DNA from: Reyranella sp.
GTDB taxonomy: Bacteria; Pseudomonadota; Alphaproteobacteria; Reyranellales; Reyranellaceae
Direction of reading: 5' to 3'
DNA: 5,173 nt
NCBI GenBank assembly: GCA_030681635.1
Contig: JAUXRT010000475.1
Coordinates: 1-5,173 of the forward strand
In this document: positions 1 through 3,965 of the stretch, in pieces
How positions within the stretch are numbered: the first letter of the stretch is position 1
Layout: the number at the start of each line of letters is the position of its first letter
Made by a program: the position numbers and the translations under genes
Notes under the pieces: generated by a model
The model's input: only the letters and a program-made list of their open reading frames with translations
Told to the model about the DNA's origin: nothing
The model's database searches: none

Positions 1-707
1 GCACCGGCGCCTCCTCGATCACCGAAGCCGCGAAGGTGAGCGCGCATGCCACCAAGCTCGGCGTCGGCGGCGTGCTGATGCTGCCGCCCTTCTACTACAA
101 GGGCGTGCCGGAAGAGGGGCTGTTCCGTTTCTTCTCAGAGGTGGTGCAGCGCGCCGGCGACGATCGCCTGCGCGTTTATCTCTATCACATCCCGCCGGTG
201 TCGGCGGTGCCGATCACGCACAAGCTGGTCGAGCGCCTGATGAAGGCCTATCCGAAGCAGATCGCCGGCATGAAGGATTCGTCGGATGACTGGCCGCACA
301 CCAAGAGCATGATCGACGCCTTTGCCAAGGACGGCTTCGATGTCTTCTCCGGCAACGAGAAGCCGTTGCTCGAGAACATCAAGGCGGGCGGCGTCGGCTG
401 CATCAGCGCCACGGCCAACATCAACCCGGGCAAGATCGCCGAGACGTTCAAGAAGTACGGCACGCCGGAAGCCGACAAGCTGCAGGCCTGGATCAACGAG
501 ATCCGCGGCGTCATGCAGGGCTACGTCATGATCCCGGCGCTGAAGTACGTGATCGCCCACTATGCCGGCGACGCGCCGTGGACGCCGGTCCGTCCGCCGC
601 TGGTCGAGACCGACGAGAAGACCGGCAAGGACATGATCGACAAGCTCGATAAGCTCGGCTTCACCATGCCCGGCCTCAAGCAGGCGATGGCCGTCGCGGC
701 GGAGTAG
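1..707 (+). CDS. DapA/NAL-superfamily aldolase (dihydrodipicolinate synthase family), 5' truncated
   Basis: This is a class I aldolase of the dihydrodipicolinate synthase/N-acetylneuraminate lyase superfamily, whose members form or cleave pyruvate-derived adducts through a lysine Schiff base. The reading frame is open from base 3 and begins in TGASSITEAAKV, which matches the second glycine-rich block of DapA (around residue 80). About 80 N-terminal residues, including the GTTGE-type motif, therefore lie upstream. The block LPPFYYKGVPEEGLF matches the family's VTPYYNKPTQEGL region. The catalytic tyrosine is in YLYHIPP (codon 183-185) and the Schiff-base lysine in AGMKDSS (codon 273-275). GGVGCISATANINP is the conserved C-terminal-half loop. 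The tyrosine is followed by His where DapA usually has Asn, and no lysine-pathway genes are nearby. It is therefore more likely a catabolic or other family member than the biosynthetic DapA. Fold assignment is secure; substrate is unknown. Confidence 0.92.
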   Translation, partial: TGASSITEAAKVSAHATKLGVGGVLMLPPFYYKGVPEEGLFRFFSEVVQRAGDDRLRVYLYHIPPVSAVPITHKLVERLMKAYPKQIAGMKDSSDDWPHTKSMIDAFAKDGFDVFSGNEKPLLENIKAGGVGCISATANINPGKIAETFKKYGTPEADKLQAWINEIRGVMQGYVMIPALKYVIAHYAGDAPWTPVRPPLVETDEKTGKDMIDKLDKLGFTMPGLKQAMAVAAE

Positions 708-726
708 GCGGGAGAGGGTCTCGTCA

Positions 727-948
727 GTGTGGCTGATCGACCTTTTTCTCATCGTAGTCCGAGGAATACTTGCCGTGGCCCTCTTCCGTTGGATGAAGAA
801 CGGCTTCAGTCGTCGCGATGGTCGCCGCGGCGAGCCCGCCGATCCTTATGGCTGGAAGAGAGAACAACAAGCTGTCTCTGCCCGTGAAGGCGCTGAAGCG
901 CAGAGACAGGGAGATGACTCACGGAAGGCGCGGGATCGATTGGAATAA
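727..948 (+). CDS. Possible small membrane protein, 73 aa, GTG start
   Basis: This is a candidate small gene that I do not recognise. It starts at GTG, 19 bases after the aldolase stop, with GGAGAGG at 711-717 and a 9-nt spacer. Residues 2-22 (WLIDLFLIVVRGILAVALFRW) read as one N-terminal membrane segment, although an Asp and an Arg lie inside it. The remainder is a very polar tail rich in Arg, Glu, Gln and Asp, probably cytoplasmic and helical. The close spacing could place it in the same transcript as the aldolase. Base use is less GC-rich at third positions than in the neighbouring genes (for example ctt ttt ctc atc gta near the start), which weakens the case for a conserved gene. It may be a spurious frame; homologues in related genomes would settle it. 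Confidence 0.4.
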   Translation: MWLIDLFLIVVRGILAVALFRWMKNGFSRRDGRRGEPADPYGWKREQQAVSAREGAEAQRQGDDSRKARDRLE

Positions 949-993
949 TTTTCTGCTGGGAGCGCGCCACTCCAGTGGTGCTCATCCTCATTG

Positions 994-1050
994 GGACCGC
1001 GGGCCTCTGGCCCGCTCATGATCATGATGCGGGCCAGAGGCCCGCGGTCC
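994..1050. repeat. REP-like inverted pair forming a long palindrome
   Basis: Two 22-bp arms, 994-1015 and 1029-1050, are perfect reverse complements. Each arm carries its own smaller hairpin, GCGGGCC-TCT-GGCCCGC (7-bp stem, 3-nt loop), flanked on the outer side by GGACC. The 13-nt centre (1016-1028) is itself almost entirely the palindrome TCATGATCATGA, so the whole element is a near-continuous inverted repeat with one unpaired base. A further 7-bp pair, TGCTCAT at 979-985 and ATGAGCA at 1053-1059, lies outside it. This is the design of paired REP/BIME elements: an intergenic position, GC-rich imperfect palindromes in inverted orientation and a short conserved 5' tag. No run of T follows, so it is not an ordinary intrinsic terminator. 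Dispersed copies elsewhere in the genome are expected but cannot be seen here. Confidence 0.85.
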
Positions 1051-1062
1051 GCATGAGCATGA

Positions 1063-1092
1063 TTGACAGCGCCAACTTCTGGCGCTTATGAT
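1063..1092 (+). promoter_or_regulatory. Sigma-70 promoter for the leader and GNAT operon
   Basis: There is a perfect -35 hexamer TTGACA at 1063-1068, an 18-bp spacer and a -10 hexamer TATGAT at 1087-1092 (5 of 6 to TATAAT). This is an unusually good match for such a GC-rich genome. The expected start point is A1099, six bases past the -10. The spacer is filled by a hairpin-capable inverted repeat, AGCGCCA at 1068-1074 and TGGCGCT at 1080-1086. The repeat overlaps the last base of the -35 and reaches the edge of the -10, so it could be a repressor operator as well as spacer DNA. The promoter lies immediately downstream of the REP-like palindrome. Confidence 0.75.
1068..1086. promoter_or_regulatory. 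Possible operator: inverted repeat in the promoter spacer
   Basis: AGCGCCA and TGGCGCT form a perfect 7-bp inverted repeat separated by 5 bases (ACTTC). It sits between the -35 and -10 hexamers and touches both. A dyad in this position is typical of a repressor site that blocks RNA polymerase. Since the expected transcript starts at about 1099, this repeat would not be transcribed from this promoter, so an RNA role is unlikely. No regulator gene is adjacent, and the dyad could be coincidental in GC-rich DNA. Confidence 0.35.
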
Positions 1093-1098
1093 CTGCCC

Positions 1099-1149
1099 AT
1101 GCGCACGACCCTGTCCCAGAACGCTTGGTATTTTACGCCCCTCACATAG
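1099..1149 (+). CDS. Leader peptide MRTTLSQNAWYFTPLT, aromatic-codon attenuator
   Basis: This 16-codon ORF has consecutive Trp, Tyr and Phe codons (1126-1134). Its ATG coincides with the expected transcription start of the promoter at 1063-1092, so it would be translated as a leaderless mRNA. Leaderless leader peptides are known in alphaproteobacteria, the trp leader of Sinorhizobium meliloti being the model. The TAG stop (1147-1149) ends exactly where a GGCGGC segment (1149-1154) begins. That segment can pair with the 5' arm of the downstream terminator. A ribosome waiting at the W-Y-F codons would cover CGCC at 1136-1139 and leave GGCGGC free. A ribosome reaching the stop would mask it. This is the standard geometry of amino-acid attenuation. 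A short ORF can occur by chance; the support comes from the combination of features. Confidence 0.6.
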   Translation: MRTTLSQNAWYFTPLT

Positions 1150-1183
1150 GCGGCGCGAAGGGTCATGACTCAACGAAGCCGCC
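1107..1183 (+). promoter_or_regulatory. Alternative RNA pairings of the attenuator (1:2 and 2:3 stems)
   Basis: Two incompatible folds can be drawn by hand. In the first (protector, 1:2), GACCCT at 1107-1112 pairs with AGGGTC at 1159-1164, and inside it CGCC at 1136-1139 pairs with GGCG at 1149-1152. In the second (antiterminator, 2:3), GGCGGC at 1149-1154 pairs with GCCGCC at 1178-1183, which is the 5' arm of the terminator hairpin. Forming the second prevents both the first and the terminator. The W-Y-F codons of the leader ORF lie in the loop between the two 5' segments of the first fold, as ribosome-controlled switching requires. No folding energies were computed. Confidence 0.55.
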
Positions 1184-1206
1184 GCATCCCGGCGGCTTCT
1201 GTGTTT
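1175..1206 (+). terminator. Intrinsic terminator of the leader RNA (attenuator)
   Basis: A perfect 10-bp stem is formed by GAAGCCGCCG (1175-1184) and CGGCGGCTTC (1190-1199) with the 5-nt loop CATCC. It is followed by TGTGTTT (1200-1206), a moderately U-rich tail. It lies 48 bases before the start codon of the first acetyltransferase gene and downstream of a strong promoter, so read-through must be allowed for the operon to be expressed. That supports conditional termination. If it always terminates, the product would be a roughly 108-nt small RNA from 1099 to about 1206. Confidence 0.7.
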
Positions 1207-1253
1207 CTGGAATGGGCCTCCGGGCCGCGGCGGGACCGCAACCGGAGGACGAC

Positions 1254-1724
1254 ATGTCGATCATCGAAGCAGAACTGGACGAGAAGGAACTGCCCCTGCA
1301 GCCGCCGTCTATTCGCGTGCGGCTGGCGGGGCCACGCGACTGTACGGCACTGTGCGACCTGCTGGACAATCCAGCCGGCGCCCGCGAGCAGGTGCTGACC
1401 TGGCTGGAAAGCCCGGGCACGACCCTGCTGGTAGCGCAGAGCGAGCTCGGAATCCTGGGCGTCGCCGTCCTGATCACGCGCCTCGTGCCGATGCAAGGCG
1501 CCGGCGCACACAAGGTCGTCGAGGTCGACAACCTCGTGGTGCGCGCCGATCTGCGCGGCCGCCGCATCGGTCGCCGCCTGCTGGCCGCCGCAGTCGAATG
1601 GTCGCGCCAGCGCCGTGCCGTTCAGGTCGAGGCCATCGTCGGCGACGTCAATCGCGACGGCCGGCGCTTCTACGAGAGCTTCGGCTTCGCGACGGCCAAC
1701 GATCGGCTCGTATTGGCAGCGTGA
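1254..1724 (+). CDS. GNAT family N-acetyltransferase, first tandem copy
   Basis: A 156-residue Gcn5-related acetyltransferase, which would transfer an acetyl group from acetyl-CoA to an amine on an unidentified substrate. The acetyl-CoA pyrophosphate loop (motif A, R/Q-x-x-G-x-G/A) appears as RGRRIG at residues 101-106, after the strand VVEVDNLVV. The C-terminal motif B is NRDGRRFYESFGF, with the usual Tyr at 140. ATG 1254 is chosen because GGAGG lies at 1244-1248 with a 5-nt spacer. The frame stays open upstream to 1125, but that part overlaps the terminator and leader. It is the first gene of an operon with the next two and is controlled by the promoter and leader at 1063-1206. It is clearly paralogous to the following gene, sharing nearly identical DNLVVRA and RRIG blocks, but lacks about 15 residues of the region containing HRRARPDFF there. 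The substrate-binding part is therefore shorter. Confidence 0.9.
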   Translation: MSIIEAELDEKELPLQPPSIRVRLAGPRDCTALCDLLDNPAGAREQVLTWLESPGTTLLVAQSELGILGVAVLITRLVPMQGAGAHKVVEVDNLVVRADLRGRRIGRRLLAAAVEWSRQRRAVQVEAIVGDVNRDGRRFYESFGFATANDRLVLAA

Positions 1725-2212
1725 TGTCTGCCCCCGTACGGACCATGGTGCGCCCCGCGACGCTCGGCGACTACGCCGCACTCTGTGCCCTGTTCGAGGA
1801 GCTGGACGAATTCCACCGCCGCGCGCGGCCGGATTTCTTCCGCCCCTTCGACGGGCCGGCGCGGAGCTGGGAGCAGGTCGGCCGATGGTTGGCTGGTCCC
1901 GACTCGACCGTGCTGGTGGCCGAAGACGGGGCCGATGTGATCGGTCTCTGCCTGCTGCTGCCACGGTCGCCGGCGCCCTTCGCCGGTGCCGTGCCACGCA
2001 AGGTGGTGGTGATCGACAATCTCGTGGTCCGGGCGGAGTGCCGCAACCGGCGGATCGGCGAAAGACTGGTGGCGGCCTCGATGGACTGGGCGCGCGGGCA
2101 GGGCGCCACTCATGTCGAACTGGGCGTCCATGCCGTCAATCGCCACGCGCGGCGGTTCTACGAGCGTCTGGGCTTTGCTGTCTCGGTGAACTGGATGAGC
2201 AGGGCTGCATGA
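1724..2212 (+). CDS. GNAT family N-acetyltransferase, second tandem copy
   Basis: A 162-residue acetyltransferase paralogous to the preceding one. Motif A is RNRRIG at residues 107-112, following KVVVIDNLVVRAE. Motif B is VNRHARRFYERLGF at about 138-151. The N-terminal half has DEFHRRARPDFFRPF (residues 28-42), a helix-loop typical of many small GNATs, where it lines the acceptor pocket; the first copy lacks most of it. The start ATG shares one base with the upstream stop (TGATG) and has no clear ribosome binding site, which points to translational coupling. A second in-frame ATG at 1745 (Met8) is possible. Pairwise similarity is strongest over the C-terminal acetyl-CoA half, as expected after gene duplication followed by change in substrate specificity. 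The substrate is unknown: amino acid, aminoglycoside-like compound, polyamine or protein N-terminus are all open. Confidence 0.9.
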   Translation: MSAPVRTMVRPATLGDYAALCALFEELDEFHRRARPDFFRPFDGPARSWEQVGRWLAGPDSTVLVAEDGADVIGLCLLLPRSPAPFAGAVPRKVVVIDNLVVRAECRNRRIGERLVAASMDWARGQGATHVELGVHAVNRHARRFYERLGFAVSVNWMSRAA

Positions 2213-2865
2213 CATCGATGCTCACCGTGCCGCTCTATCTGCTGCGCCATGGCGAAACCGCCTGGAATCTCGAGCGGCGCCTCCAGGGCATGCAGGATTC
2301 GCCGCTCACCGAGCGTGGCCGTGCGCAGGCTGCCGGGATCGGCCGCGCGCTGAAAGCGGAACTGGCCGGCGCCAATGGGCCCGCGGTCTTCCTGCGCAGT
2401 CCGCTGGGCCGGACCCGGGAAACCTCGTTGATCGTCGGCCGCGAACTGGGCCTCGATCCTGCCGCCTGGCGTGACGATCCGCGACTGGCCGAAGTGGGGT
2501 TCGGTCGATGGGAAGGCTCGACCTGGCAGGAGATCGAAACCGTTCGCCCCGATGCGCACGCCCAATGGCGCGCTGACCCTGCGGGATTCACGACGCCGGA
2601 GGGTGAGACATACTTCAGCCTGCAGCAAAGGTCCGCTTCCGTGCTGGCCGAGATTGCGGCCTCGGGGACGCGAACCGTCGCGGTCGGCCATGGCGTGAGC
2701 GGCGCCGTCCTGAGAGGTCTGAACCTCGGCCTCGACGCCGGCCCCGCGATTGCGCTGGAAAAGCCGCAGGATGCCTTCTTTAGGCTGCTTTCGGGCGGTG
2801 AAGTGCGGATTGAGGCACGAGGCCATGGCTGTGCGGGCAATCGAGGCGGGAAACCGGCAATGTGA
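2209..2865 (+). CDS. Histidine phosphatase family protein (phosphoglycerate-mutase-like)
   Basis: A 218-residue member of the histidine phosphatase superfamily, branch 1, which transfers or hydrolyses phosphate through a phosphohistidine. The nucleophile motif is LLRHGETAWN with His14. LRSPLGRTRET (about 62-72) supplies the conserved phosphate-binding Arg. LAEVGFGRWEG holds the acid/base Glu at 95, and AVGHGVSG holds the second catalytic His at 161. Length and motifs fit GpmB/CobC-like phosphatases better than the 250-residue glycolytic mutase. The start overlaps the preceding stop in ATGA and is probably translated by coupling; Met4 (2218) is an alternative. Close overlap with two acetyltransferase genes suggests a shared pathway, for example trimming or acylation of one small molecule, but nothing in the sequence identifies the substrate. 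Confidence 0.92.
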   Translation: MTSMLTVPLYLLRHGETAWNLERRLQGMQDSPLTERGRAQAAGIGRALKAELAGANGPAVFLRSPLGRTRETSLIVGRELGLDPAAWRDDPRLAEVGFGRWEGSTWQEIETVRPDAHAQWRADPAGFTTPEGETYFSLQQRSASVLAEIAASGTRTVAVGHGVSGAVLRGLNLGLDAGPAIALEKPQDAFFRLLSGGEVRIEARGHGCAGNRGGKPAM

Positions 2866-2871
2866 TATACT
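2863..2871 (+). promoter_or_regulatory. Extended -10 promoter for the 171-aa gene
   Basis: TGATATACT is an extended -10 element (TGn followed by TATACT, 5 of 6 to consensus). It overlaps the stop codon of the phosphatase gene. No convincing -35 hexamer is found 16-18 bases upstream, which an extended -10 tolerates. The predicted start at about 2878 would leave a leader of some 40 nt before GTG 2918. An AT-rich hexamer like this is rare in the surrounding GC-rich DNA. Confidence 0.5.
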
Positions 2872-2917
2872 CGTTCCTCTTGCACACCCAGTGCTGGACC
2901 AATGTGCAGGAGTTATC

Positions 2918-3433
2918 GTGGCAAAAAACAACGCGAAGCAGACGATCGTGGCCAAGTCGCCGCCCGTCCTGAAGCAGACGATGGCCAAGCCGATTTCCGG
3001 CTACACGGACCCGGCGGCCCTGCGGACGTTGATGACCAACGCCAAGCGGCTGGGGCGTGACGATATCTGGCGTGAGGCTTTCCGGAAGCTGTGCTCGCTC
3101 GAGGGTGCGGAGCAGACCGAGCCGCTGCATCGTGATTTCTATGAGACGCTGGCCGCCTACGAGTACCTTCTCAGCCAGAAGAACGGCCGCGCCACCCGTG
3201 CCAGCCGGACGCGCCTGAAACTCAAGAGCAAGGGCGTGGTCCAGTGCCTGGAAGATTGGGTGACGAGCAAGACGCCGACCGAAGGCTATGAGCTGCTGAT
3301 GGCCAACGGCCTCGCGGAGATGACGGGCGAGAGTCTCGTGTTGAAATATCCGGAGCAGTTCTCGGAAGCTGCGGTCGCTGCCGCCAAGGCGCGGATGGCG
3401 GCCCTTGCACCCAAGGCTGCAGAGACGGCGTAA
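2918..3433 (+). CDS. Uncharacterised conserved-type protein, 171 aa, basic
   Basis: I cannot assign this protein to a named family. The GTG start is chosen because AGGAG lies at 2908-2912 with a 5-nt spacer, and the upstream in-frame extension would run into the phosphatase gene and its putative promoter. Residues 1-25 are a Lys-rich, probably disordered tail (AKNNAKQTIVAK and KQTMAKP). Residues 30-155 look like a compact helical domain, with DPAALRTLMTNAKRLGRDDIW, HRDFYETLAAYEYLL, then a strongly basic patch GRATRASRTRLKLKSKG (90-106), then GYELLMANGLAEMTGESLVLKYPEQF. The C-terminus is Ala-rich. The basic patch and tail suggest nucleic-acid contact, which is inference only. There are no signal peptide, membrane segments or catalytic motifs. 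It appears to be transcribed separately from the upstream operon. Confidence 0.8.
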   Translation: MAKNNAKQTIVAKSPPVLKQTMAKPISGYTDPAALRTLMTNAKRLGRDDIWREAFRKLCSLEGAEQTEPLHRDFYETLAAYEYLLSQKNGRATRASRTRLKLKSKGVVQCLEDWVTSKTPTEGYELLMANGLAEMTGESLVLKYPEQFSEAAVAAAKARMAALAPKAAETA

Positions 3434-3488
3434 CCGGTCGCTTGCCGAGCCGGTGCCGGGGGTGATCTGATCGCCGGCGGAGGCGGTC

Positions 3489-3965
3489 ATGGACATCACC
3501 CTCACGGTCAATGGCGAGGCCCGGTCGGTCGGCGCCGCGGAGAGCACGTCGCTCCTGGAAGTGTTGCGCAACCATCTCGGCCTGATGGGCACGCGCTACG
3601 GCTGCGGTCTGGAGCAGTGCGGCAGTTGCATGGTGCTGGTCGACGACCAGCCGGCCTATGCCTGCACCCGCGAGCTGGGCACGGTGGCCGGCCGCAAGGT
3701 CACCACCATCGAGGGGCTCGGGACGGAGGCCAGGCCGCACCCGCTGCAGCAGGCGTTCCTCGACGAGCAGGCCGGCCAATGCGGCTACTGCCTCTCCGGC
3801 ATCCTCATGTCCGCCAAGGCGCTGCTCGACCGCAATCCCGATCCCAGCCGCGCCGAGATCGTGTCCGCGCTGGACAGGCATCTCTGCCGCTGCGGCGCGC
3901 ACCAGCGCATCCTGCGCGCCGTCGAGCGCGCTGCTGCGACGCTGCGCAGTGGAGGCACGGCATGA
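3489..3965 (+). CDS. [2Fe-2S] small subunit of a molybdenum hydroxylase (NicA/IorA type)
   Basis: A 158-residue electron-transfer subunit of the xanthine dehydrogenase family that carries electrons away from the molybdenum site of the partner encoded next. The N-terminal ferredoxin-like domain has the plant-type cluster ligands Cys39, Cys44, Cys47 and Cys59 (YGCGLEQCGSC...YAC). The C-terminal four-helix domain has the second cluster ligands Cys98, Cys101, Cys133 and Cys135 (QCGYC and LCRCG). The Gln97 next to the cluster is the residue that contacts the molybdopterin cofactor in the family. HPLQQAFLDEQAGQCGYCLSG and AKALLDRNPDPS closely resemble nicotinate dehydrogenase subunit A. No signal peptide is present, which fits cytoplasmic maturation. 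GGAGG at 3479-3483 sets the start. The gene overlaps the large-subunit gene by ATGA, as expected for equimolar subunits. Confidence 0.95.
   Translation: MDITLTVNGEARSVGAAESTSLLEVLRNHLGLMGTRYGCGLEQCGSCMVLVDDQPAYACTRELGTVAGRKVTTIEGLGTEARPHPLQQAFLDEQAGQCGYCLSGILMSAKALLDRNPDPSRAEIVSALDRHLCRCGAHQRILRAVERAAATLRSGGTA

Larger units (their letters stand above)
949..1253. other. Intergenic regulatory region
   Basis: This is the only stretch of about 300 bases without a conventional gene. In order it contains a weak dyad right after the small ORF (964-981), the REP-like palindrome, the promoter with its spacer dyad, the leader ORF, the attenuator hairpin and the ribosome binding site of the first acetyltransferase (GGAGG, 1244-1248). 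The 48 bases between the terminator tail and the start codon show nothing further that I can interpret. Confidence 0.7.

Noticed and set aside
964..981. Dyad GCGCCACT / AGTGGTGC after the small ORF as a terminator
   Set aside because: One arm position is only a G-U wobble, the loop is too small unless two pairs open, and no T-run follows.
994..1050. Long palindrome as a CRISPR or phage attachment site
   Set aside because: There are only two units in inverted orientation and no repeat-spacer array, and no integrase, tRNA end or flanking duplication is present.
1125..1253. Longer N-terminus for the first GNAT from a TTG at 1125
   Set aside because: The extension runs through the leader ORF and terminator hairpin and is not GNAT-like; ATG 1254 has a strong GGAGG at the right distance.
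1170..1997. Minus-strand open frame opposite the GNAT genes
   Set aside because: Arg/Ala-rich product without recognisable motifs; the + strand has two complete GNAT proteins with proper starts.
1615..2208. Longer N-terminus for the phosphatase
   Set aside because: The extension reads through both GNAT genes in another frame and is Arg-rich shadow; the histidine phosphatase domain starts right after ATG 2209 or 2218.
3434..3488. Search for a terminator or promoter between the 171-aa gene and the small subunit
   Set aside because: Only short GC-rich dyads are visible, with no T-run and no credible -10; read-through into the molybdenum hydroxylase genes cannot be excluded.
2780..3592. Minus-strand open frame of 270 codons
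   Set aside because: It spans the end of the phosphatase, all of the 171-aa gene and the start of the small subunit, has no recognisable domain and has no supporting ribosome binding site.
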